From: Pholiota molesta
Lineage: Eukaryota > Basidiomycota > Agaricomycetes > Agaricales > Strophariaceae
DNA: 64,000 nt
Assembly: GCA_014925825.1 (NCBI GenBank)
Contig: JACGCK010000011.1
Span: 186,001 to 250,000, forward strand
Reading direction: 5' to 3'
The notes under the pieces are model-generated. The model saw nothing but the letters and a program-made list of their open reading frames with translations, did no database searches and was not told the DNA's origin. Of this stretch, positions 22,982 to 34,917 are shown in pieces. The translations under genes and the position numbers were made by a program. Position 1 is the first letter of the stretch, and each line of letters starts with the position of its first letter.

Positions 22982-24159
22982 ATGAGCGATTATTGGGTCT
23001 CCAAAAAGAAGTATTTCTGCAAATACTGCGATATCTACATTGCCGACGACGCCCCCTCTCGCCAACAACATGAAAATGGCCTCCGACATAAGGGAAATGT
23101 CGAGCGATTTATCCGAGGCATTTACAAGGCTGGGGAGAAGCAGAAGAAAGACCTCGAAGAGGAGAAACGCGAGATGAAGCGCGTGGAACAGGTATTTAAA
23201 TCGCACTTTCGGTCCTGGGCTATTACTTACTTGCTCTTGTGGTATATTAGGCAGCCGCTGCAGCATTCGCACAAGATGTGGGCGCAGGTCTGGCAAAGGC
23301 CCAAGGCCCAGTTGCGTCAACGTCGGCAGCGCCAAAGAAACCTATAGTGAAGCCCTCCAATCCCTATGCAAACTACAGCACTGCCCAATCCCTGGGGTAC
23401 TCAGATCCGGATGCGGAGCGTCTCGCTGCTGAACTAGAACTTCGACGATCTCAGGGAATTGCTGGAGAATGGCAGGTCATTACCCCTCCACAGCCACCAG
23501 TGGGTTCCGCGGCTCCGACACCTGACTCGACAGAGACTCTTGTTGAAATTGGAGTGAAAAGGGAAGCTGATATACCCCCAGACGAAGAGGATACACGCGC
23601 ATTCAAACTGCGAAAGAAGACGGTGGCGACAGGGCTTGGCGAGATATATGATCCAGGGCTGTTACCGATAAAGATAAAGAAGAGGGAAGCATCAGAGGAG
23701 CCCAAGGCTGGGCGTTCTGGAATCGTCAAACCCACTGTTTCGCAAGCTCCTGCTCCTGGGCCTTTAAAATGGACGACAACGCAATGGAAACGACCAGGTG
23801 ACGCCGCAAAAGAATCTAAGGCGACAACCGACCTCAGTGTGAAGCAGGAAGACGACGTAAAACAGGAGGACCTTGAGTCTGGTCTGCCAGGAGAAAGTTC
23901 TACAACAACGACACAGTCTTCAAAATGGTCAAAGCCGCAATGGAGCGAACCCTTGCCAGGTATCAAACAAGAAGACAGACAGGCAATTTTTAGAGGCGAG
24001 GAACAGACGGACAAGAAACCGATTGTCAAAACTGAGCCCGACGTCAAAATGGAAGAGATCGTATCACCACTATCTGAAGCGCCTTCGTCGTCTGGGGGCA
24101 GCCTTTTCAAGAAGCGGAAAACTCCAGCAGGAGCCAATAGAGGACGTCGGGAAATATAA
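22982..24159 (+). CDS. WBP4/FBP21-like U1-type zinc-finger splicing protein
   Basis: MSDYWVSKKKYFCKYCDIYI starts a matrin/U1-type zinc finger (Cys13 and Cys16, then two His). The next segment NVERFIRGIYKAGEKQKKDL with a charged helix EEEKREMKRVEQ is typical of WW-domain-binding protein 4, a component of spliceosomal B complexes. One intron splits the gene, and its acceptor leads to AAAAAFAQDVGAGLAKAQG. The rest is hydrophilic with PSNPYANYSTAQSLGYSD and TTTQWKRPG / SSKWSKPQWSEP. It has no intact WW domain, unlike animal WBP4. The C-terminal half holds six psi-K-x-E sites (VKRE, VKQE twice, IKQE, VKTE, VKME). It ends KKRKTPAGANRGRREI-stop. Confidence 0.82.
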
Positions 24160-24680
24160 TGTCGACTCGGTTTTTCTTTGCTTTATGATCTGTATCCTTC
24201 AAAATACCATCTTCTTTGCAGGCTGTCGTATGACCCAATTAACATGGCGTTGTTGAACACGCAAACGAATACCTAACAGGTCGTACATTTTCTGATTACG
24301 GCTTATTGAAGGAAAAAGAGCTCATTCATTTTGTCAGGGTCTTCGTGTTGTGTCCTCCGATTCGAGGATATATATGCCGCGGACATTGTTGACACTGGGA
24401 TAGAAAACGAGTGAGCTGGTACTAACGCGCATGATGATACACAGCAGATGTCAATTGGAAGCTTGAAATACATTTGTCTTCTGCTGCCTTCCCAAGTCTT
24501 AACGACGAAATCCGCTTGAGAAAGCAAAATGGAGATCACAAATCATCGACCGTAGGATTGAGAGTAAGTACATACATACAGCTACACACACCGCTAAAAA
24601 TACAGATAGATTTTTGATAGATATCTTTTACACTTACACACGAATGATACATACATGCAAGAAGCAAACAAAAAGGACAA
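24160..24680. other. Convergent 3' flanks, no gene seen
   Basis: These 521 bases lie between the stop of the WBP4-like gene and the preferred stop of the F-box gene. The next stop in the alternative F-box frame would be at 24536. No other coding signal was found. Confidence 0.45.
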
Positions 24681-26901
24681 TTATATCTCCCTGTGCCACA
24701 CATTCGTCGACGGCTTCCTAAAATCTTGGTCCGCAGGCAAGTCCTTTCTCCACGCCCCATTTCGGCCACCGGCATAGGCGCATTTATATCTCTGGAATGC
24801 AACCCGTGCGATATGTCGCGACGTGCCTGTGAAAGGGGAAAGGTTATGGCAAGCTTAACGATGCACTAAAAACACCTTGGGAATGGTCGAGGGAAGAACA
24901 ATGGACCCACCGTTGATTTCAGAGAGGTATGTGAGAAAGCCGTCGTTCTGCCACCCCCATTTCATGGTGGGTGACATGCTTACTAGCACCGATGCCCATT
25001 TTGCGATGAGGGCTTCGATGCGCTTGCTGTACTGGAGCTTTGTTTGGAGTGGGATTGGTGTGTCGACAAGGCAGTTCAGCGTAAAGTCGATTCTCTTCAA
25101 CTAGCGTGAGTCGAATAAATGAGCACTTGGGTTATGACCAAAAGCAAAAAAAAAATGGACAAACGTAAAGGTAGTTGACCTTTTCAGGTGTTTCGCCGAA
25201 GTTTCCCAGAAGGTCAAGCAGCACGCCGATATGCTTCGCCAGCTTGAGGAGCCTCTCCTTCCTCGAAATCATGGCATTTTTGTTAATAGCCGAAATCTCA
25301 CATAGCTCGCCATCGAGCCTCTTCTTCGCATCCCTCAGGGTGGCGGAGTCGCTGGCGCCACCGCCTGTCCCACGTGAACTCAGACCGAAGGCCTCGAAGC
25401 ACTTTTGGGAGAAGCTGGCATGCGCCCAGGCGTCGAAATTTTGGCCCATATTTTGGGTGAGCAGGGGCGAGGCGATGTTGAACACGAGCAGCGGGTGTAG
25501 GTCAGCAGTGTTGCCGGCGCCCTGCTCGAGGAAGAGGTCGCAGCGGACACGCGCCAAGCGGTTGAGTTCGTTCAATAATGGGTAAGTGGGTGCGATGCGG
25601 ATCGTCAGGGATGTCAGCTGTGGCAGGAGAGCCCATTGATGATGAGCACCGCTCGTGTCGACTGTGGTGAGAGTGCAGATGAGCAACTGACATGGATCGT
25701 TGATATCGAGAGTTGTGAGCATAGGCGTTGCTTTTAATATGGGATCAATATTCTGTGAAGGGCTTGTATAGATGACGAGGTTCCGAAGCATGCACCCTGA
25801 ACGATTAATCAGATTCAGTGCATCCGTAACTAACGGCTGGATGGTGAATATCTTGAGGACCAGCTCTTGGAGGGCGGGCACCGTTAGCGAATCCAAAATG
25901 GATCTCAAGCCCGTCTCAAAGGGAGTTTGGAGAGCGAGGCATGTGAGGTTGGGAAGGGTTGTTGGTCGAATGACCGCAGAGCCGTCAAACAAGGCCCATG
26001 ATTGGTCAGTGATGAAGTTGAGTTTCTGGAGAGAATCGGCAGCGGATTTGAAGACGGCGACGATGTGGTCAGTACGCGAAGCGTCCTCGGTGAAGCTGGT
26101 TAGCTGGTTCCACGGGAGCTTGACGATGCCCGGCCATGTAAGGCTTCCCAGTGTCACTTCCCGCAGTTTTGGCGCGATTTCGAACATATCGACGTGCAAG
26201 TTGCCTGTCCTTGTTAGCAGAAGGTCTAGAGATCGAAGAGAGGATATACGGCCTTTGATCTTCACGAAGTAAGCACAAACGTTCTCCGAAATGGAGAGTG
26301 ATACGCTCGTCCATCTCTCGGAATGTTCGAATAAGACGGTGAGAATGGCATCGTCAAGGGTAGCCGTAGCGGTCTTCGCTAGATGGAAAGTAAGGCCGCA
26401 GTTTCCTGAGCGTGTTAAGAGCGTCGACAGCGACGCGATGCGGCGCTTCAGTTGGTGTTTTTCCATTGACCCCAAGCGCATTGATGGCAAGTCGCTCCAA
26501 AGCGACGGCATATTGAGCGCAATAATACGCCAGCGGTGGCAAATATGACCCAATGTCCAGGGTACGGAATTGTGCTTCAAATTGGAGGCCTTCGTACGAT
26601 AGTACAGAAAGATCTCCACGATCAACTCGGTGGGCAGGCGTCTGACAGGCGAGAGAATGGCCTTGTGCGCCGCGATGAACTGGGTGTAAGGGCAGGTGCC
26701 AGTGCCCTGGGATGGAGACTGCGAGGCTCCATTGGATTTCGCCTTTAGTTTCGCCTCGACTTCGGCGATGGTCTGCAATATGCGCGCGACATCCTGCTCG
26801 GAAGGGGGGTCGTTGGACTGCAAAAGCAGCGGGACGGGGGACTTGGGGAACTTGCTACGGGTGGTGAGCTTGAGGAGGCCAGCGACAGTAATGGGAGCCA
26901 T
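24681..26901 (-). CDS. F-box-like domain protein with degenerate C-terminal repeats
   Basis: The start at 26901 opens a large first exon of over 580 codons. A coiled segment (QDVARILQTIAEVEAKLKAK) precedes the F-box: SPVRRLPTELIVEIFLYYRT, then LGHICHRWRIIALNMPSLWS. Leucine-rich stretches follow (LRSLDLLLTRTGNLHVDMFE, LTCLALQTP, LQELVLKIFT). It is a presumed SCF adaptor; the target is unknown. At GETPEKVNYLY a donor GTTTGT leads to an exon with LKRIDFTLNCLVDTPIPLQT and SPTMKWGWQNDGFLTYLSEI. The last exon is ambiguous. With donor GTGGGT the end reads RHIARVAFQRYKCAYAGGRN to stop at 24681 (preferred). With donor GTGTTT another frame runs to 24536. The F-box call is strong; the 3' structure is not. 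Confidence 0.75.
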
Positions 26902-27083
26902 CTAGGCTGATTGACGGAGCATTGGGATATAAAAGACCATGGCAGCGCTGGCTGTGTGAGTTGCTGCTTAATTTTGGGCTGCCTCGGTGTCAATGGAAGC
27001 GCCAGACGCGATGTCCTGTGACTCCTCAGGTGACCACGTCACCGTCACCAACGCGTCCAACTGCGCGTCATTCAGCTCATTCC

Positions 27084-29111
27084 ATGGCCGACTCATTGAC
27101 CCCATGGCTATTTGTCTACCTGCTGAATGCGGCGGAAACATACGGCGCACAAATATCCAACATTCCTCTCCATGACAAGAAGAAGAAGGTTCAAATCACC
27201 GAAGTGAGCAACACCTTGAAGGCTTGAACGTGTGTCCAATGCTCACTGTGCAGTCATTTAGTTCTTGACGTTCGGATCAGAGGAGCAGGATACATACATC
27301 TGGGCTCGAGTATCCGACAAACAATATATCATCCCCATCAAGTTCACCAAGGAAGCTGTCGCAGAATTTAGACAAATAACGTGCGTGCATGCACAAGACC
27401 CGCGCGGGGAATGTTGACCCAACTGTCAATCTAGTTCAAGGAGGCTTACCCAACATAAAGGCGCAATCGTCACCATTAAGCAATTCAAGGTCATCTCTAC
27501 CCGCCTACCCCTTGCCGGAGGGAAACCAACGCCGCATTCATATCTAGCATTGGAATGCGCCTCCATTTCGCTCCTCGGAAGCTCAGGAGAGTCTACCTTT
27601 GGAAATCCTAGACCGGTCACAGCCCATCCAGATATGCAGCTTTGGTCGGATGACTTGAACCAAGCAGGCGGAGCAGGGTGAGCATTACTATGTTCTTCTA
27701 CGGCCAAGGCTCACCAATGCACTCGACCTAGCAATGCCTTGAAGGAACGGAAAGAACAACGCGATCGAGAAGTTGACCAGGCCAACGCCGACTTTTTGAA
27801 GAGGCAAATCTCCATGCCACCGCCACCACCACCACGGTCTTTGCGTCTTCAGGCAGATGTCAGCGCCAAAGAGAAGATATTACCGCCCAAAAGGACTAAG
27901 GTCACAGACATGGCATCCTATCATGCTAGATGGCAGGCAAGTTAGTTCACTTATGGCCTGGACAACTTATTCTTAGTCGAATCAGATTGTAGAGAAAAAC
28001 ATTCACTATAGGCATCCTCCAGAAGAGAAGACTGACAGTAAGTGCTGTTCGTTATATATGGCCCGACCTGCTCAAGTTCTATTGTAGGCATTGAACCAAT
28101 AATGCAAATTCAGACACCCGGCTCTCTTTTCCCAGAAAAGACGCCTTTGAAAGGTGAGGAACAGTTCCAACTATTTTATACAGACATTCAACATGTTGCA
28201 CAGAACCTCTTCATGACCTAGAAAATAATACTTCGAGGTCTCGGTCTGGGACGCCCATCACGTCTTGGGAACGGTCGCCGACAAAGCTTGCGTCAAGTCC
28301 AGTCCCTGGAAATAAATTACTTTCTATTGACTATACGATTACAACGAGTTCAAGCCTCGTTCCGCCTACTCCAGCCCAACGAATAAAACGGCCAACTGTT
28401 ACTCCTGAGGACCATTTATCCTCTTCTTATCCCGCTACTGCCAATGAGTCCATCCTCGATATAGAGGTTGATGTCCCAGAAGACGAGAATGGTGTCCGAG
28501 TTCGACCAGTAGTTCGACGCAAGGTCCCTCGACCTACCTCTCCGCAACCGCGTCGATACACAGGACCTGCACGCGTGCTAGTCCCCAATTCAGATACATC
28601 TGGAACACAATCACAATCGCTGTCTCTGACACAGCAATCACAATCACTATCGCAATCACAGCCTCGCCCCCTAGAATCAGATGAACAAGTGGGATCAAAA
28701 TCGCAAGATAACGCATTCCAACAGGCAGATAGAGGAATTGGACAAGAAAGTGACGACGATATGGCGATGGAAGTTGATCACGAGCAAGAAGAAGAGGACG
28801 AGAAAAAGGTCCGAAGAAGCCTCACAATGAGCCCAGAAGCTGCATCGAGTGATTCGAGTCGCGGCAAAAGCCCCTCGCCGGAGAAATCTGTGGACGGTGA
28901 TGGGCGGCGATACGCGGATGGCAGTGAAAGCGACGGTGGCAGCGGCGGCGAGGGCAGCGAGGAGCGGGCCGGGTCGGAGATGGACGAGGACGAGGACGAG
29001 GACGGAGCGGCCGATGGGTCGGACGACGGCTATCCGTGGATAACGCTGTGGAGTGTGCGGGGGGTGATTGTGAAGGCGGACGCGCTCCGGCGTGCTTACA
29101 TAAGCAGGTAG
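27084..29111 (+). CDS. TPP1/Tpz1-like shelterin subunit (Est3-type OB fold)
   Basis: The protein starts MADSLTPWLFVYLLNAAETY and then VQITEF, LTFGSEEQDTYIWARVSDKQ, YIIPIKFTKEAVAEFRQIT, RRLTQHKGAIVTIKQFKVIS and PHSYLALECASISLLGSS. This order matches the N-terminal OB-fold of TPP1/ACD, Tpz1 and Est3, which bridge Pot1 to telomerase and the rest of shelterin. A long low-complexity region follows (poly-Ser/Gln, SPTKLASSPVPG, then acidic repeats DEDEDEDG). The C-terminus GYPWITLWSVRGVIVKADAL is the only hydrophobic block after the OB fold and may be a protein-binding motif. About six introns occur; the last exon ends at 29111. OB-fold assignment is by eye from motif order, so moderate confidence. 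Confidence 0.68.
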
Positions 29112-29123
29112 TTACGTAATGGA

Positions 29124-32100
29124 ATGGATGAATGTTTTCTTTTCCCGTGTGCGCGTTCTGTGCAGCAACTGCAACAGTCATTGAATCTGTCCGCCGTCCC
29201 GTCCACACCGCCCCCGTCCCTCTCGAGGCATCTCCTCATCCTCGCCATGAGCCTGTCTCTTGGTGGCCTGGGCTATGTCTCTCTCCGGAACCCCTTTGCC
29301 GACGTCTTCGCCATCGTCCTGGGCAAGGGCGACCTCAGGTCCATGTTCTGTCTTATCGTCTTCTTAATCGTCTCTCTCGTCCTGGGTATGTTCTCCTTTT
29401 CTCAATACTCGGTCTTTGTCTGACCTGCTTTTGCGATGAAAGCATATCTCACAAATCCATCCGAGAATTCGTTTCGCGCATACCTCACTGAACAGTCCTT
29501 TCGCCACCATCTCAGTCGATTGGACGACAATGCTGACGACCCTCATTCTACGAACATTTTTCGCACTCGTTATGCTTCAAGAAACTCAACCTTGTCTTCC
29601 GCCCACAATTTTACAACAGACAACACCCCTCCTTTTCATTTCGCTAACCGCGCATCAATTGCTCTGCGCACTCCAAAACACGTTTTTCACAGTTTTGCTA
29701 TCTTTACTATCGCCGCTATGGTTCCTCTATCCAAGGTATCGGAAGGCGACAATCGAGAGGGCTGGATGATTTCCGATTCGTGGTACATTGGTGCTTTTGG
29801 GAAATGGTGGCGAGGCGGTGTTTTGGAGGCTTGGTATCAAGATGTGATTGCTAGGTCAAAGGATGAAGAAAGTTGGAGTTCCGGAATCCTCAGCATGAAG
29901 AGGCTGGATATGCTACAGGATTACAATGGTACGTTTTCTTGTTTCCAAGCGCCCTAGAATTCCTATTAAGACTTGTCATCTCACAGGGCCGACTTTCACT
30001 ACGAAAAACCTCCCTGCCAGCCTGACAAGGGGATCCCCACCCAGACTTAGGAATCGCGAAAGATCTACTCTAAGGAATGTTACCATCCAACCTAGAAGCT
30101 CGACACCTCCACCTTTGCCAAAATCGGCCACATTGCCCATGCATGCGACCCGAAAATCTTTGACAAATGGAGACCGGATATCGGATCGTTCATCACAGGT
30201 TCAGCAACAGCCTCATGTTCAAACTTCTTTACCCAACGATACTACACGCCGTGGATCGTCCGCTCCATCGAGGTCGTCATCAACGTTATTCGAACATTCG
30301 CCACTAATTGCCGAAGTCCTCCGTCAAATTACAAACACCAAGGCATCCGTCGTTGACCTTCGAACTCAGCTCACTGAATGCGAAACTGCTGCATCTCAGT
30401 CTCGGGCCGTGCTCCAACACGAAGTGGACATTCATCGTGAAAGGAAACGTCAGGAAGATTTATCTAAGCTTGAGATCAAGGCCCGCACAAAGACTCTTGA
30501 GGACTCCAAACGAGGCGCCGAGGCCCTCAAAAAGGAGGCTGAAAAGAAGCTCAAAGCGATCCAGTCTTGCCATGATAGTGCTATTCAACGGATGGATTAC
30601 CTTGACAAAGGGATCCTGGATCTACAGCGTAATCTTTCTGAAGATCGGAACTTTATTCTCAACCACAATCCCAAGTATCCGAAGTCGAGCGCGAAATTAC
30701 GGAGGATCTCGATCGTAAACGGCAGGAGATCAAACACGCTGAGGATTTACTTGTGGTTCTCAACCACCGATCTAGGGAACTCGAGGACAAGCTTGCGTCG
30801 GAGAAAGAGAGGTTACGGCTACTTCGAGAAGAGTCTGCGGAATTGAAGCAAACATCTGTTTCTGTTCAACAATATTCGCCGCATATCTTGCATCAGCATC
30901 AACCAGAGACATGGCTTTCGAATTCGCAGTATCACTCAGGACACTCTCCGACCTCGGCCACTTTGCAGAATGGAGACGTTTGGGACATGGTTCCGGATGC
31001 TTGGAACCATATCCAGTCACCCGCTATTCATGAAGATCTACAGTACGCCCAGGACCATATGGTAAATCTGCCGACTTCCAGCCCCAATAATGTCGGTGCT
31101 AGAAATACCTCAATCGACTACTCACCGTATAACGGGAATGCCTTCGCGCCATTTGCGGCGTTACCCACGATGCGTATCTGACTGGGAAGCCCAATAGCAA
31201 TCACACCACTGCGGCAGTCCTGAACTTGTTCACAGTCGGAGCAGTCGCGCACAAGATATCCCAACCAATGGGCTTTCAGCACCTATCGAAAGCAACATAT
31301 CTCGGTCATTCCAGTCGGATAGTGATCCCTTTATCGACAGAGAATGGCGAAGTACTACGTCTTATCCCAGTCATTTCCAGGATGATTCGCCTGATTCCCG
31401 TTTTGGTGCTACTTCGTCGCCGACTTCGCTCCACCAACATTCGTTAAGCACCCCCATTGACAACTCGTTCGAGGCGCGCTTCCTTCCGTCGCACGACTAC
31501 GACCGCCAGGTTTTCGATTCGCCCATCGACATACAAGGCCCGACATGGATTTCTTCTGATATGACGTCTCTCCTAGACCCGCAAGGCACTGACTATCATT
31601 TCCACGCGAATCTCGACAAAGACAATCCCAGCGCTGGTTTCCATTCGGCCGCGAGCGGACGAAGGGCCTGAACCCCGATGCGAAGGAGTTCAACCTCTTT
31701 CCAAAGTCAACGCACGTGTTCCACAGCCAGGGCCACCTTGCGCCCGCGCACCTGCCCGCCCCAAGCTCGTACGACGCACTCAACCCCAACGGCCTCGGCA
31801 CCGCGCTCTCCCCATCGGCGTCGTCAAACAGCCAATCGCTCCTGCGCGCATTCGCGCCATCGCCGGCAGAGCGAGAGGTGCTGCAGCGCGCGCTGGGCGG
31901 GTCGACGAACACGAGCTTCGAGCGGCTGCCGAGCCTCAGCGATGTCGGGAGCATCCCTGCGTCGCCTACCAGCTCGCATGCGCATGTGCACGCCCCCCAG
32001 CACTCGGGGCATGCGCTGGGCAACCTGCTTCCTGCCTGGCTGCAGTCCCTTCCTCGTGCGAGGAAAGTCAAATTTAGTCCATGGGAAGACGAGGAGCCCG

Positions 32101-32126
32101 CGCAGAAGGATGAAGCGCCAAAGTGA
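29124..32126 (+). CDS. Membrane-anchored coiled-coil protein of unknown function with PAM2-like motif
   Basis: I do not recognise a named family. An N-terminal hydrophobic helix (LILAMSLSLGGLGYVSLRNP) and a second one (SMFCLIVFLIVSLVLG) are followed by SENSFRAYLTEQSFRHHLSR and SWYIGAFGKWWRGGVLEAWY. An intron with acceptor at about 29986 joins a hydrophilic middle. It leads into a coiled coil (about 30300-30850) that needs another intron at 30629-30675. A Ser/Pro-rich tail ends with SFERLPSLSDVGSIPASP and LLPAWLQSLPRARKVKFSP. KGLNPDAKEFNLFP (about 31662-31703) resembles a PAM2 motif. Frames also change at about 31062-31197 (a 136-nt intron would fit) and near 31660 (intron or lost base). The start could instead be the ATG at 29247. 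Confidence 0.6.
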
Positions 32127-33053
32127 ACAACAGCGCGTAAAGGAAACTGAGTTATCTCTCCGCGTAACGTCTTGCTCTGCAATTTAGAGACGGCCTATTT
32201 TTGACAGTAGTTTGTGTTTGTATATCAAAGTAAAAGCCGTTTTGCTAATGAACGACGCTATTATTATCATTGACATTTCAAGCAATTGGACTTGAGTTCC
32301 GGGTCAACAAGCGTTAGTTAATTCTACTTGACACGACCTCAATTTACCTCAAGTTGGACAGTTCGTTCTTGACGGAGCGCCCAGGCCCACGACAACGCCA
32401 CATGTTTCTCCAAACAGAAAAAAATCTTACCCAATGCTGATAAATGCAGTGACTAAGGGGTCCAGACAAATGTATTATGTGCGTAGAGTCATAATCGTTT
32501 CATGCCAATTCGTGAGTATAACAAAGGTGAATGAGGGTATCGACTATAATATGAAAATAAGACGGATAACCATTGTCTTCCCTGTCCTCCCTTTTCAATG
32601 TATAAGGGTGGCATGCATGCATCAACGGAGGACCAGAGAAGAAAGACAAGTCCTCGAAAAAGGTATCTGACCCCTCGTGGCAGTGTGCGAGGCTGCAAGG
32701 AAAGTCCGGAAAGATTTTCGCCGGCATTAACTGGGGATATAGGTAATCGGATGATGAAAAAGGGTGGCTGTAGTCGTTCAGCAGTTTGTCCGATGAGCTC
32801 CTGAGGGAATCGGGATAGTGTGGCCTACATGCAGGATATCGATGTGTGGTAAAAAGAGTGGCTTGCAGGGGTATAAAAGGAACTCTGGAATATTCACTGA
32901 GGAAGGGACCAATCCAGGCGGATGGACGGACGTGTAGTTGAACTGCCGTATTTTAAGAACAGCATCAGCATCGGCCGAATTGGCTGTGTGTAAACAAAGA
33001 ACATACCCAAAGGGGGAAAGAAACACGAGGACAACTGTGGACAGCGGGAGGCA
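32127..33053. other. Convergent intergenic region, no gene seen
   Basis: About 930 bases lie between two convergent 3' ends, so it mainly holds terminators and untranslated sequence. The translated frames show no family resemblance. No repeats stand out. Confidence 0.5.
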
Positions 33054-34736
33054 CTATCGAGCACCGTCTAACACGCCACGCACATCGTCTACTGTGCTGA
33101 GGTCAGTCAGGAAGGGCACCAGGTCGGTCAGTTCGGTATCGTGGGGATCATTGAACCACGACGACACAGGGACGGCGTTATTAGGATGGAAAATATACGA
33201 AGCGGGGGAGTTATCGAGGATAATGGTGTCTGCAATGGGCCGACCCAGTTGCGATAGATCCTGTCATCAAGATGAGATGATGTCGCGAATAGAACGAGCT
33301 CCTATAGCATACCTTAACGTAGTTGCCCCTGTGGTTATAACAGCTTTCTCGGAACAGCCGATGAGAGACTACTTGATGGATATCTAGTTTATCAAGGACA
33401 GGATCGGCGTACTAAAATAAGAGTATATTAGATGAATAGTCAATATAATAAAATCTCAATTGAATACCTTGCTTAGACTAGCCGTAAAGACTACCACTTC
33501 ATATATTTCGCCCATTTTCTTAAGGAAATTGTCAACTCCTGGCCGTTTGATCACATAGACATTGTGCCAATGATATTCAATTTCCACAGGCACAACGTAA
33601 TCAGCTTGTGATATAGACTTTATGATGATAGTTTAGACTAATTTGAATGGCTTAATGAAATGGACAGACCTTGAAGCTACTATGGACTAGCGTCTCGTCG
33701 AGGTCAAGAACTAAACATTTGCGTCCGGCATGTTGTGGTGAGATAGGAGGAAGGAGGGGTTTGGGAACGCCGTCCTTTACATAGAAATATTAATAATAAC
33801 ATGGGGTAGCAGTCGCAAAAGACTTACAGGGCCCATAGGAATGCCAGCACCGCCATTGAAAATCAGCCTCTCCTCTTCATCCTCTGGATCTTCTGGATCG
33901 TCTGAGTAGCTAGTATGGTCCGACTCGTCGCCGTCAGTTGCAGGATTGGGAGGGGTGAGTTGGGTTCGTTCATGGGTTGGCGTGTCGCCAGTGGAGCCAG
34001 GTGCTTGTACGGCGCCGGAAGTCATGCCTTCAGTCTCTTCAAGTGGCAATAAATGCACCGAGGGAGTAGAAGGGACAACCTCCTCCTCGGCATTTTCTGG
34101 TTGTGGGGTGACAGGACGAGAGGTTTCCGTCACTATTGTGGGTTTTGGGGGGTCTGCCGGCGGCGCCTCTTGCGGTGGTGGAGTGGCTCTGGACGACAAA
34201 GCCTTCTCCTCTTCGGGAGCCTTTGTCTCTATTTTTTCTTGTTCGGAACCCTTGGTAACGATTTCATCGGTTGAGTCTACGAGATGAGAAGAGGAGTGGG
34301 GAATACAAGGCAAGAGCAAGCGCATGACTTTTGACAAGAACGTCGTCTGCGCAGCATTCGATGTTTTTGGAGATTGACTTCCATTAGCATGGCCCTTTTT
34401 CGAGGTAGACATGTCGTTGGGATCTAGAGAAGAGAATGGGGGCGAAGCGGTGTGCTGCGTCGACGCGTCCTGGGTGTGGTCGGAGTCTGCAAGCGTCGGG
34501 GCACCCTTGAGTGATCCACGTGGGTCGGAATGGGTGGTTGAGGAAGGAGTCTGAACGTGGACAGGCGTCTGGGGGTCAGGATGTGACGAAGGTGGAGCAG
34601 AGGGATGCTGTACCGAGTCCTTGGAGGCTGCAGAACTGTCTGCTGATATGGGTGGGGCGCCGTTGGCAGCAACGTGGGGAATATGTGGGGCGGGAGGCGG
34701 GGGCTCTGGGACGGTGTGGGAGGGGACGTGCGACAT
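33054..34736 (-). CDS. PSR1/SCP-type CTD-like phosphatase (NIF/HAD family)
   Basis: The C-terminal exons form a complete NLI-interacting-factor (FCP1/SCP) phosphatase domain. It has [17 protein letters not shown] with the DxDxT/V catalytic motif, then [76 protein letters not shown] and [20 protein letters not shown]. It ends at [13 protein letters not shown] (33054). The first exon encodes about 310 disordered residues rich in Pro, Ser and acidic stretches, as in yeast Psr1/Psr2, which act in sodium-stress and general-stress signalling at the plasma membrane. The N-terminal cysteine pair used for palmitoylation in yeast Psr1 is not present. The start is the ATG at 34734-34736. It is divergent from the HMMR-like gene (181 bases). 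Confidence 0.88.
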
Positions 34737-34917
34737 GGACTGGGGACGACGGCTGGCGGCGGAGCTGGGCGCTTTTTGGGAAAGAGGTTGTGAAGGGCGA
34801 CGTCCTCGCCGCCAACTTATTTATTCATTTCATTTACACACCATTTCCCCTGCTCACCGTCATGTGACCCCTCGCGTCGCGTCCCCGCCGCACCAACAAT
34901 CCCTGCTCACATCCCCC

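Noticed and set aside
6090..29111. A genome-stability gene cluster (RAD9, CDCA7-like, SWS1, TPP1-like)
   Set aside because: The genes are spread over 23 kb among unrelated genes on both strands with separate promoters. Nothing shows co-regulation.
29937..30025. Separate short membrane-protein gene ending at 30025
   Set aside because: A better acceptor (tctcacag, 58-nt intron) joins DYN to GPTFTTKNLPASLTRG and keeps the frame open into the coiled-coil part, so I treat both as one gene.
30629..30675. Apparent frameshift in the coiled coil of the membrane-anchored protein
   Set aside because: A 47-nt intron with donor GTAATC, a CTCAAC branch site and acceptor caag restores LDLQ-LSEVEREITEDLD. 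A splice explains the frame change.
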